Assembly: GCF_016865585.1 (NCBI RefSeq)
Contig: NZ_JAESND010000010.1
Coordinates: forward strand, 1 to 64,000
Direction of reading: 5' to 3'
Length of the DNA stretch: 64,000 bases
From: Jeongeupia naejangsanensis
GTDB taxonomy: Bacteria; Pseudomonadota; Gammaproteobacteria; Burkholderiales; Chitinibacteraceae
Position 1 is the stretch's first letter. Every line of letters begins with the position of its first letter. The position numbers and the translations under genes were made by a program. Positions 19,997-28,387 of the stretch are shown piece after piece. The notes under the pieces are model-generated. The model worked only from the letters and a program-made list of their open reading frames with translations. It ran no database searches and was not told the origin of the DNA.

Positions 19997-21183
19997 GATC
20001 GCAATGCTGCCACAATCTGCCGAACCGCTGTACTTGGAGCAAAAACCCTATCTGCCAATTGCTTACAGCGAGGAGAAAAACCTGAATCGGAATCCAGCTC
20101 TTCAATTAGTTGCTCAGCATTGCTTCGCAAGATATCCATGGAATCACTCGTACAAACCCGACCAACCCTCGCAGAACGAATAAGATCGACAATATCATTT
20201 CCGGCATTCACCGACGCAAGAACCGGCAGCCCAGACTGCATGTATGACAAGAACTTGCCGGGAATATTGTGCGTCTTATGACGAGGATCTAAAGCGACCA
20301 GCCCAACATGGCATTGAGAATACAGACCTGGTATTTCATCCGGCTCAATCTCATCAAAGAACAGAACATTATTCAGACCACGTTCTTGAGCGTCTAGTCT
20401 AAGCCGCTTGGCATCACTTCCACGCCCTACAAAAACAAATCCAACATCTGACCTATTCTGCAATAGGCAAGCCAAGTTCAGCAAGACATCCATCCCCTGC
20501 GCAACGCCCATATTTCCCGCATAGACAAATATCTTCCTGCCAGCCAGCTTCGTGTCACGGACTGAAATACGGCACCCACAAACCAGAGAATCCGCCAGCC
20601 AATTTTGCAAAACCTCAAGACGTCTGCTATACCGGCTCAACCAACTGGAGAAATATACACTATTACCTTGCGTCTGAATTCCGATCACATCCGCCGCCGC
20701 GTACTGATACTTGGCAACCGTCTTAAAGAATAGATATGGCAGTCCTCGACCCATCAAACCCATATCAACGGCCCACTCCGGAAAAATATCTCGAATAACA
20801 AGATAACTCCGGCATTTGTTTGCAGTCTTTAGAAACTTGGCAATTGGCCCCAAGAATATCGTGGGCGAATACCAAACCACCCCCTCCCACGCTTCATTTT
20901 TCAACGGACTCTGCTTCAATTGGTGGCGCATATAAAATGGCATAAGCAATTCACCAATCGTCCGACGAATGTAGCCAACGTCTTTGGTTTTTGGCGTTCT
21001 GACGCGCATCACCCGCACACCATTCCAACTCTCAATCGTCCATGGCTCGGACAAATCAGGCGATGCCACCAAAACGGTTATATCATGACCCTGCCTTACA
21101 AATTCGATTGAAAGGTCTCTAAGCTGGACGGCCCCGGAAGAACGAAGCGGCGGATACACGTCCGTAATTAACACCAAACGCAT
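19993..21183 (-). CDS. wbuB: WbuB-like glycosyltransferase (L-FucNAc/FucNAm transferase)
   Basis: GT4 glycosyltransferase of 396 aa with GT-B fold. The N-terminal Rossmann motif is TDVYPPLRSSGAVQ; the C-terminal domain contains FVYAGNMGVAQGMD and the acceptor/donor segment HKTHNIPGKFLSYMQSGLPVL. Homologues next to fnlABC transfer L-FucNAc (or its acetamidino form) to the lipid-linked HexNAc. The ATG at 21183 removes a nine-residue extension and lies 11 bases after the fnlC stop. Low G+C compared with the flanks. Confidence 0.85.
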   Translation of the reverse strand: MRLVLITDVYPPLRSSGAVQLRDLSIEFVRQGHDITVLVASPDLSEPWTIESWNGVRVMRVRTPKTKDVGYIRRTIGELLMPFYMRHQLKQSPLKNEAWEGVVWYSPTIFLGPIAKFLKTANKCRSYLVIRDIFPEWAVDMGLMGRGLPYLFFKTVAKYQYAAADVIGIQTQGNSVYFSSWLSRYSRRLEVLQNWLADSLVCGCRISVRDTKLAGRKIFVYAGNMGVAQGMDVLLNLACLLQNRSDVGFVFVGRGSDAKRLRLDAQERGLNNVLFFDEIEPDEIPGLYSQCHVGLVALDPRHKTHNIPGKFLSYMQSGLPVLASVNAGNDIVDLIRSARVGRVCTSDSMDILRSNAEQLIEELDSDSGFSPRCKQLADRVFAPSTAVRQIVAALRS

Positions 21184-21194
21184 CGCATCTGGCC

Positions 21195-22325
21195 TCAATA
21201 TTTTTTCCAAACAACCCGATTCACATAATCGGTATAACTATGAATGATGCGAACCACCTTATCCGCGACATTTGGCATGCTGTAATCAGCGACCTGACGC
21301 AATAGCCGCGGACCGCTTTTGGGTTGATGATCCAAAATAGACAAGCACTGCATAATCCGGCCAACCTCCAATCCCGTCATCATCACCGCAGCCTCCTCCA
21401 TACCTTCTGGTCGCTCATGTGCTTCGCGGAGGTTCAGCGCCGGGAAGTTGAGGATGGACGACTCTTCATTGATCGTGCCGCTGTCCGACAGCACCGCTTT
21501 GGCTGAGAGCTGCAGCTTGTTGTAGTCAGTAAAGCCGAGCGGCTTGAGCAGTCGAACGAGCGGGTGAAACTTGGCGCCCGCGGCATCGATGCGCCTTTGC
21601 GTACGCGGATGCGTAGATACGATAACCGGTAGCTGGTATTGCTCAGCGACGCCATTCAGTACCTCGACAAGCTTGCCGAAATTCTGCTCGGAATCGATAT
21701 TCTCTTCGCGATGGGCGCTGACAACGAAAAAGTGCTCGGCCTCAAGGCTCAGTCTCGAGAGCACATCCGAAGCGTCGATGGCCGGCCGGAAATGGGACAG
21801 CACCTCGAACATTGGACTGCCGGTCTTGATGACCATGTCGGGCGGCAGGCCTTCGCGCAGCAGGTACTCCCTGGCAATGTCGCTATATGTCAAATTGATA
21901 TCAGCTGTATGGTCGACAATCCGGCGATTGATTTCCTCAGGAACCCGCATATCGAAGCAGCGGTTGCCCGCCTCCATATGAAAGGTGGGGATTTTGCGCC
22001 GCTTGGCCGGCAATACCGACATACAGCTGTTGGTATCACCCAACACCAGCATCGCGTCGGGTTTTTCCTCCATCAGCACTTGATCTACTGCGATAATCAC
22101 CTTGCCGATCGTTTCCGCCCCACTGGCCCCCGCGGCATTCAAGAAGTGATCGGGCTTGCGAATCCCCAGATCATCGAAAAAAATCTCATTGAGTTCGTAG
22201 TCGTAATTCTGGCCTGTGTGAACGAGCACGTGTTCACAATGCTCATCGAGGCGCGCCAGCACGCGCGACAACCGGATAATCTCCGGCCGCGTTCCCACTA
22301 CGGTCATTACTTTCAATTTCTTCAT
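21195..22325 (-). CDS. fnlC: UDP-HexNAc C2-epimerase FnlC (WecB-like, UDP-L-FucNAc synthesis)
   Basis: GT-B-fold epimerase of 376 aa that performs the last step to UDP-N-acetyl-L-fucosamine. It opens with VMTVVGTRPEIIRL, and has the WecB-family segments HTGQNYD, VLGDTNSC, HMEAGNRCFD and SDSGTINEE. Among WecB relatives the GNRCFD variant marks the FnlC/Cap5G/WbjD group. Start ATG at 22325, three bases after fnlB; ATG 22331 is possible. Confidence 0.9.
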   Translation of the reverse strand: MKKLKVMTVVGTRPEIIRLSRVLARLDEHCEHVLVHTGQNYDYELNEIFFDDLGIRKPDHFLNAAGASGAETIGKVIIAVDQVLMEEKPDAMLVLGDTNSCMSVLPAKRRKIPTFHMEAGNRCFDMRVPEEINRRIVDHTADINLTYSDIAREYLLREGLPPDMVIKTGSPMFEVLSHFRPAIDASDVLSRLSLEAEHFFVVSAHREENIDSEQNFGKLVEVLNGVAEQYQLPVIVSTHPRTQRRIDAAGAKFHPLVRLLKPLGFTDYNKLQLSAKAVLSDSGTINEESSILNFPALNLREAHERPEGMEEAAVMMTGLEVGRIMQCLSILDHQPKSGPRLLRQVADYSMPNVADKVVRIIHSYTDYVNRVVWKKY

Positions 22326-22327
22326 TC

Positions 22328-23434
22328 TCAAACCTTGCTAGCAATCGTATCGGGATGTTCCCGATCAAAAATCTCGTTGGCCCAGAGCATAACAACCATC
22401 TCGTCGTCGCCGATGTTCGTTATGTCGTGCGTCCATCCCGGCACCGTTTCGACGATCTGCGGCTTGCTTCCGGATGTTTCTAGATAATAGACCTCGTCAG
22501 TCAGCATATGCCGGAAACCAAAGCGGGCTCTACCCTTGATCACCAGAAATTTCTCGGTCTTGGAGTGGTGATAGTGCCCTCCTCGCGTCACACCCGGGTG
22601 GGCAGTAAAGAACGAAAACTGCCCGGCATCAGGGGTTTTGAGCATCTCGACGAAAACGCCCCGTGCATCGCCGTAAGCTGGCACATCGTAGGCAAATTTT
22701 TCTTTTGGTAGGTAGCTCACATATGTCGCGTAAAGCGCGCGGGTCAAACCTGCACCCACCCTTTCCGAAATAAGCGTAGAACGACAATTCTTGAACGCGG
22801 CAATCTGTCCCGCCAATTCACCTAGCGTAACACCGTATTCAGGAGCGACCTCATCATGTCGAACCCCGGGCTGCGGTGACTCAAGCGCGCACAAGAACGA
22901 GTAGAGTACGTCATCGACATAAACCAGCCGGATTGCCCGATCCGGATCGTTGATCTGGATCGGCAAATCATTGGCGATGTTGTGACAGAACGTCGCAACG
23001 ACCGAGTTGTAGTTGGGCTTGCACCACTTTCCGAACACCCCGGGCAAGCGGTAGATCATTACCGAGTTGCCATTTGCTTCTGCGAGCTCGGCCACCACGC
23101 GCTCCGCAGCCAATTTGCTGCGGCCATAAGGATTGTCCAGTTCGGCCTGCGCCGACGACGCTAGAATGAGCGGCGCCCGATTTCCAGACCCCCGAAGCGC
23201 TTCGCACAATCGCTGGGTCAGAGCAACATTGACCTCTTCAAAGGCCTCTGGCGACGGCGGCCTGTTTTCTCCGGCGAGATGAATGACTGCGTCCGCTGCG
23301 CGAACGACCTCCAACAATTGCTCATCAGAGTCCCCACGAGCAAATTCGAGAACTTCAATATCGCTGTGCTCCTGCAAGCGCAGGACGAGATTCTTCCCGA
23401 CGAAACCCCGGCTACCGGTTACCAGCACCCTCAT
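22328..23434 (-). CDS. fnlB: UDP-2-acetamido-2,6-dideoxy-hexulose reductase FnlB (CapF-like)
   Basis: Bifunctional protein of 368 aa for the middle steps of UDP-L-FucNAc synthesis. An N-terminal extended SDR domain (GSRGFVG at residues 7-13) is fused to a C-terminal cupin domain with metal-ligand motifs HPGVTRGGHYHHSKTEKFLV. This SDR-cupin fusion is diagnostic of CapF/FnlB/WbjC. It lies between fnlA and fnlC at 3-base spacing on each side. Confidence 0.93.
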   Translation of the reverse strand: MRVLVTGSRGFVGKNLVLRLQEHSDIEVLEFARGDSDEQLLEVVRAADAVIHLAGENRPPSPEAFEEVNVALTQRLCEALRGSGNRAPLILASSAQAELDNPYGRSKLAAERVVAELAEANGNSVMIYRLPGVFGKWCKPNYNSVVATFCHNIANDLPIQINDPDRAIRLVYVDDVLYSFLCALESPQPGVRHDEVAPEYGVTLGELAGQIAAFKNCRSTLISERVGAGLTRALYATYVSYLPKEKFAYDVPAYGDARGVFVEMLKTPDAGQFSFFTAHPGVTRGGHYHHSKTEKFLVIKGRARFGFRHMLTDEVYYLETSGSKPQIVETVPGWTHDITNIGDDEMVVMLWANEIFDREHPDTIASKV

Positions 23435-23437
23435 CGC

Positions 23438-24466
23438 TTACTCCTCGGGCTGCGCGTGCTCGCCACCAGCAATCGCTTGCATGAAGCGCAACTTCATCAG
23501 CAACTGCTGCATGCCCAGAACGTCAAGCCGCGTCGTATTGTGGGAGTTGTAATCGACGGCTTCGGAGATTTTCACCTCCCCCTGCTCGACGAACTTGCCA
23601 TAGTTCAAATCGCGCAAATCTGGCGGAACGCGGTAGTAGCCGCCAAGATCCTGAGCCGCAACCATTTCTTCACGGCTCAGCAAAACTTCATAGAGCTTTT
23701 CACCGTGCCGAGTGCCGATGACATTGATTGGATGGGTTGGCACCTCGAGCAACCCCGTCAACGCTCGGGCCAAGGTTTCGATGGTCGCAGCAGGCGCCTT
23801 TTGCACGAAAATGTCGCCCGCATTGCCATGCTCGAACGCATACAGCACCAGGTCCACGGCATCGTCGAGCGTCATCATGAACCGCGTCATATGCGGATCA
23901 GTGAGAGTCAGTGCCTTACCTGCGCGGATCTGATCGACGAATAGCGGGATCACCGACCCACGCGAAGCCATCACATTGCCATAACGGGTAGCGCAGATTA
24001 CGGTCGAGCTACTGCTTCTGGACTTGGCAACGACGACCTTCTCCATCATTGCTTTGGATATGCCCATCGCGTTGATTGGATAGACCGCCTTGTCGGTGCT
24101 CAGACATACAACGCGTTTTACGCCGCATGTGATGGCCGCTTCGAGTACGTTCTCAGTACCGAAAACATTGGTTTTCACGGCTTCGAGTGGGTGAAATTCA
24201 CACGACGGCACCTGCTTCAAGGCTGCGGCATGGTAGATAAAATCGGCACCGCGCACAGCGTTCAATACCGATTGATAATCGCGCACGTCTCCGATATAGA
24301 ATTTCAGCTTCGGATCGTTGTACTTCTTCCGCATGTCGTCTTGCTTTTTTTCATCACGACTCAGAATGCGAATTTCACGCAGATCAGAATTTAGAAACCG
24401 TCGAAGAACCGCATTTCCAAACGAGCCAGTCCCACCAGTGATCAACAATACCTTGTCGGAAAACAT
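23438..24466 (-). CDS. fnlA: UDP-GlcNAc 4,6-dehydratase/5-epimerase FnlA
   Basis: SDR enzyme of 342 aa committing UDP-GlcNAc to L-FucNAc. NAD(P)-binding GGTGSFG at residues 11-17, TDKAVYPINAMGISK containing the FnlA/CapE/PseB-type active site (Met in place of the usual Tyr), and the C-terminal DVLGMQQLL. The ATG at 24466 has AAAGGA upstream; an in-frame ATG at 24508 would add 14 residues. First gene of fnlABC. Confidence 0.93.
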   Translation of the reverse strand: MFSDKVLLITGGTGSFGNAVLRRFLNSDLREIRILSRDEKKQDDMRKKYNDPKLKFYIGDVRDYQSVLNAVRGADFIYHAAALKQVPSCEFHPLEAVKTNVFGTENVLEAAITCGVKRVVCLSTDKAVYPINAMGISKAMMEKVVVAKSRSSSSTVICATRYGNVMASRGSVIPLFVDQIRAGKALTLTDPHMTRFMMTLDDAVDLVLYAFEHGNAGDIFVQKAPAATIETLARALTGLLEVPTHPINVIGTRHGEKLYEVLLSREEMVAAQDLGGYYRVPPDLRDLNYGKFVEQGEVKISEAVDYNSHNTTRLDVLGMQQLLMKLRFMQAIAGGEHAQPEE

Positions 24467-24482
24467 CACAGTCCTTTCCAAA

Positions 24483-25277
24483 TCAATTCTTCGTAAATTG
24501 AAGTGCACGGCGACAAATTTCGTCTTTTTGTGCAGACGACGGATAGTTGATTAGTACCGCACGATATTTGCCTTTGAACACAAACAGGCTACCTGCCGCT
24601 GCACCTACTATCCCGCAGGTACCAACAAGTTCACCGATATCTTCCAGCGAACCTGCGCCGCCTAAAAAAGTCATCGGCACCCTTAATGCCTCGCGCATTT
24701 TTCGTGCAAGTTCCAGATCATATCCCTTCATTTCGCCATCTCGGTCCACCACGTTGATAACGATTTCACCGGCACCAGCCTCTTGTAGGCGCACCGCGAG
24801 TTCAACGGGGTCCACCTTATGTGCCTGGCGTGCATTGTGAGTACAGACTTCATAACCCTTGGCGAAGAGTCCGCTACGCTTGCGGACATCTACCACTGCC
24901 ACAACGGACTGTCTTCCAATCGCGGTGGCGATCCCCCCCAAAAGTGCGGGATTCGCGATTGCCGCCGAACTAATCGCCACTTTCTCGACACCCAAATCGA
25001 TGATCCGGACAGCCTGCTCTGCGCTCGTGACCCCACCACCGTAACAAAGTGGCATTCGGCACTCTTCGGCCAGCTTTGCGATGAGGCTGTAGTTCGGCCC
25101 CACTCCGTGCACAGTCGCATCAATGTCCAACACGATGAGTTCGTCAGACTCCTTTTCGTTGAAAATCTTCACCGCGTTGATCGGATCACCAACGTATTTG
25201 GGCGATTTGAAACCCTGCGTTTTTACCAATCCACCCTGGTGAACCAGTAAGCAGGGAATAATGCGTGGACGCAGCAT
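24483..25277 (-). CDS. wbuZ: HisF-like synthase subunit of acetamidino modification (WbuZ/HisF2)
   Basis: TIM-barrel protein of 264 aa clearly derived from HisF. It should pair with the HisH-like glutaminase next door and channel ammonia to the WbuX amidotransferase, not make histidine. The opening RIIPCLLV has Leu at position 11 where histidine-pathway HisF has the catalytic Asp; VVDVRK keeps the second Asp region. This loss fits the AglZ/HisF2 group of sugar acetamidino-modification proteins. It lies three bases after the HisH-like stop. Its own stop is 16 bases before fnlA. Confidence 0.9.
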   Translation of the reverse strand: MLRPRIIPCLLVHQGGLVKTQGFKSPKYVGDPINAVKIFNEKESDELIVLDIDATVHGVGPNYSLIAKLAEECRMPLCYGGGVTSAEQAVRIIDLGVEKVAISSAAIANPALLGGIATAIGRQSVVAVVDVRKRSGLFAKGYEVCTHNARQAHKVDPVELAVRLQEAGAGEIVINVVDRDGEMKGYDLELARKMREALRVPMTFLGGAGSLEDIGELVGTCGIVGAAAGSLFVFKGKYRAVLINYPSSAQKDEICRRALQFTKN

Positions 25278-25280
25278 GAA

Positions 25281-25898
25281 TCAAAGCTCCGCAAAATTTT
25301 TAAGGAGCTGTGCGCCCCAGTGATGACTTTTTTCGGGATGGCATTGAACGCCGTGAATATGGCCGTGCGACACCACGGCATCAAATTCAAGGCCGTAATT
25401 GGCAGTTGCAGCCACATGCGTTTTGTCTGCTGCGTCAAAATAAAATGAGTGCAAAAAATAGAATCGGGGCGTTTCTTCAAACCCTTGTTGAAACAACCTA
25501 GATTTACCGTTCGGTTTTAAATCGTTCCAGCCCATGTGCGGCATAGGCAAAGACGCTGAAGCGGCTGCAGTTGAAAAAGCACGCACCCGTCCCGGTACCC
25601 AGTTCAACCCAGGCAGCTCACCCTCGTCTGACCCAGAGGCGAGCATTTGCATCCCAACGCACACCCCCAGCACCGGCACCTGCTGCTGCAAAACCAGCCT
25701 CTCCAGCTCAAAGCGCATCCCGGAGTCATTGAGCAACTGCATGGCGTGGTCGAAAGCCCCCACACCAGGCAATATCAGCCGAGTGGCGCCTGAAAGGTCC
25801 GCAGGTGTTTGTGCTCGTTCGGCAGGCAGTCCCAAACGTTTGAACATAGTCATGAAGGCTTGGATGTTGCCCACGCCATAGTCAACAACTCGAATCAC
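25281..25898 (-). CDS. wbuY: HisH-like glutaminase of acetamidino modification (WbuY/HisH2)
   Basis: Class I glutamine amidotransferase of 205 aa that supplies ammonia. The nucleophile Cys80 lies in GVCVGMQ and His187/Glu189 in HPEKSH complete the triad, so it should be active. Start overlaps the wbuX stop (ATGA). Its position between an N-acetyl-sugar amidotransferase and a HisF with altered active site places it in polysaccharide modification and not in histidine synthesis. Confidence 0.92.
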   Translation of the reverse strand: MIRVVDYGVGNIQAFMTMFKRLGLPAERAQTPADLSGATRLILPGVGAFDHAMQLLNDSGMRFELERLVLQQQVPVLGVCVGMQMLASGSDEGELPGLNWVPGRVRAFSTAAASASLPMPHMGWNDLKPNGKSRLFQQGFEETPRFYFLHSFYFDAADKTHVAATANYGLEFDAVVSHGHIHGVQCHPEKSHHWGAQLLKNFAEL

Positions 25899-27052
25899 CG
25901 AAAATACCTCTTTTCCAAGCCTAGCCAGCGCATGGCTTTACCTCCGAGGCTAATTAACCTTCGTTTATTCTTGTAATCGCGATAGGTTTTTTTTGGCAAA
26001 TCAAACAAATGTTGTAGCTCATCAACTGACAAATCCAGCTTATTGGCTATGTACTCAAACTCTTGCCGTAAGAAATGTTCATCCATCTCTGGTTCGGCGA
26101 TGCGTTTCATGGCGACATCGCGGCTCATCTGCCCAGTCATGATCAAGCTGGAGAAGTGCGCACGCCGCTTCTCGTAGCCAAAGCGACGTGGCAGCCAATA
26201 ATCTTCGTAAAACCGGGTAAAACGTGATTCATGATGTTTGTGTTGAAACCGTTGCCAACCAAAATTGCGTTCTAACTCATCTTCTGCATCTTTTTTGGAA
26301 TAAGGCACCAAATTGAGAGGATGATACACCTTCATACCTAGAACTTTTTGGTACCACAGCTTGTAAACAAAAATATCTACCAACGGAAACTCATCATTGG
26401 GACGATCATCACCCCACTTCGCCCAGATATCGCCAAACAGAGTTTTATCTATTCCCAAATAGCCGCCCCACTCCTCTGGCTCACGGCAGCACTCAGTGGA
26501 ATAATTCGACCCCGTAATGATGTGTTTGATCTTGTATTGTCGAGCGAACCGATATAGGCCAGAAAAGAAAGCCGCATCTTGTACCAAATCTTGGTCCGAA
26601 ATACCTGCGCGCAGAAACGCAACTTGCATGCGCTTGACGGCCTGCCAGTTTATTACATCCGTGTACAGATCCAGCCCCAAACCATCGACCAGTTTTTCAA
26701 TATTGCCAACGGCCTGATCTGTGTTCCAACCCGCATCAACGTGAAAGAGCAGTGGCCGCAACCCCATCTTCTTCACTGCCACATAGGCGGCATAGGAGCT
26801 ATCCAGACCACCACTCAGGCCAATAATGCAGTCGAAATCCTGGTCCTTCGCACTAGAGCGAATAGCATCTGCCATTTGCTGCAGTGCAACAGTGCCACGT
26901 TCGTCCGTATGCCAATTCGGCTTGATCGTCGCCTCAAAATTATTGCAATATTCGCACCAACCCCGATCATCAAAAACGATGTGGGGGTCGGTGGTATCCA
27001 TAATGCAGTGAGTACAAATCTGATAGGATCGACTGGAGCTATTGATTACCAT
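25895..27052 (-). CDS. wbuX: N-acetyl sugar amidotransferase (WbuX/WbpG/LfnA family)
   Basis: PP-loop ATPase of 385 aa that activates an N-acetyl group and installs an amidine (acetamidino) with ammonia from WbuY-WbuZ. Zinc-type Cys pairs at 13/16 and 33/36 are followed by the PP-loop SGGLDSS at 80-86. WbuX (E. coli O145) and LfnA (Pseudomonas O12) are needed for acetamidino-L-fucosamine in O antigen; WbpG acts on a mannuronic acid; related enzymes act on legionaminic or pseudaminic acid. The neighbouring fnlABC favours L-FucNAc as substrate, but legionaminic acid made in the same locus is an alternative. Confidence 0.92.
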   Translation of the reverse strand: MVINSSSRSYQICTHCIMDTTDPHIVFDDRGWCEYCNNFEATIKPNWHTDERGTVALQQMADAIRSSAKDQDFDCIIGLSGGLDSSYAAYVAVKKMGLRPLLFHVDAGWNTDQAVGNIEKLVDGLGLDLYTDVINWQAVKRMQVAFLRAGISDQDLVQDAAFFSGLYRFARQYKIKHIITGSNYSTECCREPEEWGGYLGIDKTLFGDIWAKWGDDRPNDEFPLVDIFVYKLWYQKVLGMKVYHPLNLVPYSKKDAEDELERNFGWQRFQHKHHESRFTRFYEDYWLPRRFGYEKRRAHFSSLIMTGQMSRDVAMKRIAEPEMDEHFLRQEFEYIANKLDLSVDELQHLFDLPKKTYRDYKNKRRLISLGGKAMRWLGLEKRYFR

Positions 27053-27096
27053 ATTCGCTCTTCAAATAGTTGATTTTCATAATTACTCGGAGCTGC

Positions 27097-28362
27097 CTAG
27101 CTTTTCGCGTGAATGTGGCGTTGATTCAATTGTTTTGCGATCTCCACAACGAGATCTGCAGCATTGTCAGCTCCCAGATCAATAGGATGCACCACCGCCG
27201 CGACGCCATGAGTCTTGTATTCTTGAACCATTGTCGAAGGGTAAGACACAAGAAGGTCAACCTCGGGAAACTCTCCCCTTCCTTCGATCACGGTCCAAAC
27301 CTGTTGAAAAACAGCTGCACTATTTTTCGCGGCAACAGGATGTGGCTTGTAGTATGCCAAGACATCTTGCTGCAGAAGCAAAGTCTCAAGCACGCGGAGG
27401 TGCAAGGCCTCGCAAAGCGGATGCCCGACAAAGAGAACGCGCGGTTTGGTTGTCTCCGCCGTAAATTTGATCAGTTCGATGCGCGGCCGGAAATAACTTA
27501 CTTCAACACCACGATGCTCACAGCTCGTTGACAAAATCGAGCGCCTAAACACTGCTGCGTCTGCGTCCGAGTAGACATGTAGGTGCGCCACGGCTCTCAA
27601 GCGAGATGGCAAGTTGACGTTCAGCGCACTGTAGTTTTCTTCGGCGCCAACGGAGCCATGTTGCATTAGGGTCAAATACCGGGAACGATCATTCCGCCGT
27701 GAAGCCGCCACCGACGAATCTACCAGCACGGCCCAACGATCAAAATGCTCGACCATGAGTAGCGGACCAGGGAGCTTATCGATCACAAAGCGAACAGCAA
27801 ACCAGCGCAAAGCCGTGTAGGTCTGCAAGCCCCAGACCCGAAGCTTACGTCGACGGTGAACCACACGGTGTGCGCAACGCGCAAGCCGCAAGGCACGGTC
27901 CATATCCTCGTCAGATAACAGAGATAGCATTGGAGTCTGCTGAGCTCCCTCCGGCAACGGCCCTAATGGGGCCCATGGAAGAGTCAACCACTGGGAAGGC
28001 AATGGCTTAATATGCCCTGCATGGACTATATCGCCACAACGAGAAGACAATGCAAGAATTTGCCCCCCCAATTGTGGCTGCAATCGTGCAGAGTCCAACC
28101 CATGTAGAGAGTTCCGCTGAAAGCCAAAGTAGACAGCCCCAAAAACTCGCCACAGCACTCCGGCGGCTTCTTTAAAAAAGGGCAAGATCCATGCAGCTTT
28201 TCTTCCCATCGAAAGCCACAATGCCGGCCGAGGCAACCGAACTTGCGCACGCGGAGGCAACCCAGAAAGCGCCAATGCCTTTTCATCAACTGCGATCTCA
28301 TTACGCAAGGCGCGGAGATAGTCGCAGACAATTCGGCGCTCTGTAAAAGATAGATGACGCAT
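27097..28362 (-). CDS. Unrecognised GT-B-like protein, candidate glycosyltransferase
   Basis: Soluble protein of 421 aa, no family recognised with certainty. The C-terminal half looks like a GT-B nucleotide-sugar-binding domain: LTLMQHGSVG, VLFVGHPLCEAL, a KPHP element (compare the HP motif of bacterial sialyltransferases and CDP-glycerol transferases) and VSYPSTMVQEY (compare the S-S/T motif). The N-terminal half is basic and hydrophobic-patched without a clear transmembrane helix. In this locus an enzyme transferring legionaminic acid from CMP is otherwise missing, so this is the best candidate. ATG 28362 chosen because it lies 25 bases after the wzy stop; a longer frame would overlap wzy. 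Confidence 0.6.
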   Translation of the reverse strand: MRHLSFTERRIVCDYLRALRNEIAVDEKALALSGLPPRAQVRLPRPALWLSMGRKAAWILPFFKEAAGVLWRVFGAVYFGFQRNSLHGLDSARLQPQLGGQILALSSRCGDIVHAGHIKPLPSQWLTLPWAPLGPLPEGAQQTPMLSLLSDEDMDRALRLARCAHRVVHRRRKLRVWGLQTYTALRWFAVRFVIDKLPGPLLMVEHFDRWAVLVDSSVAASRRNDRSRYLTLMQHGSVGAEENYSALNVNLPSRLRAVAHLHVYSDADAAVFRRSILSTSCEHRGVEVSYFRPRIELIKFTAETTKPRVLFVGHPLCEALHLRVLETLLLQQDVLAYYKPHPVAAKNSAAVFQQVWTVIEGRGEFPEVDLLVSYPSTMVQEYKTHGVAAVVHPIDLGADNAADLVVEIAKQLNQRHIHAKS

Positions 28363-28387
28363 AATCAAACTCGAATACCCGTTCGGC

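Noticed and set aside
24483-25898. Histidine biosynthesis genes hisH/hisF
   Set aside because: Neighbour genes are sugar-modification genes, HisF lacks Asp11, and the other his genes are missing.
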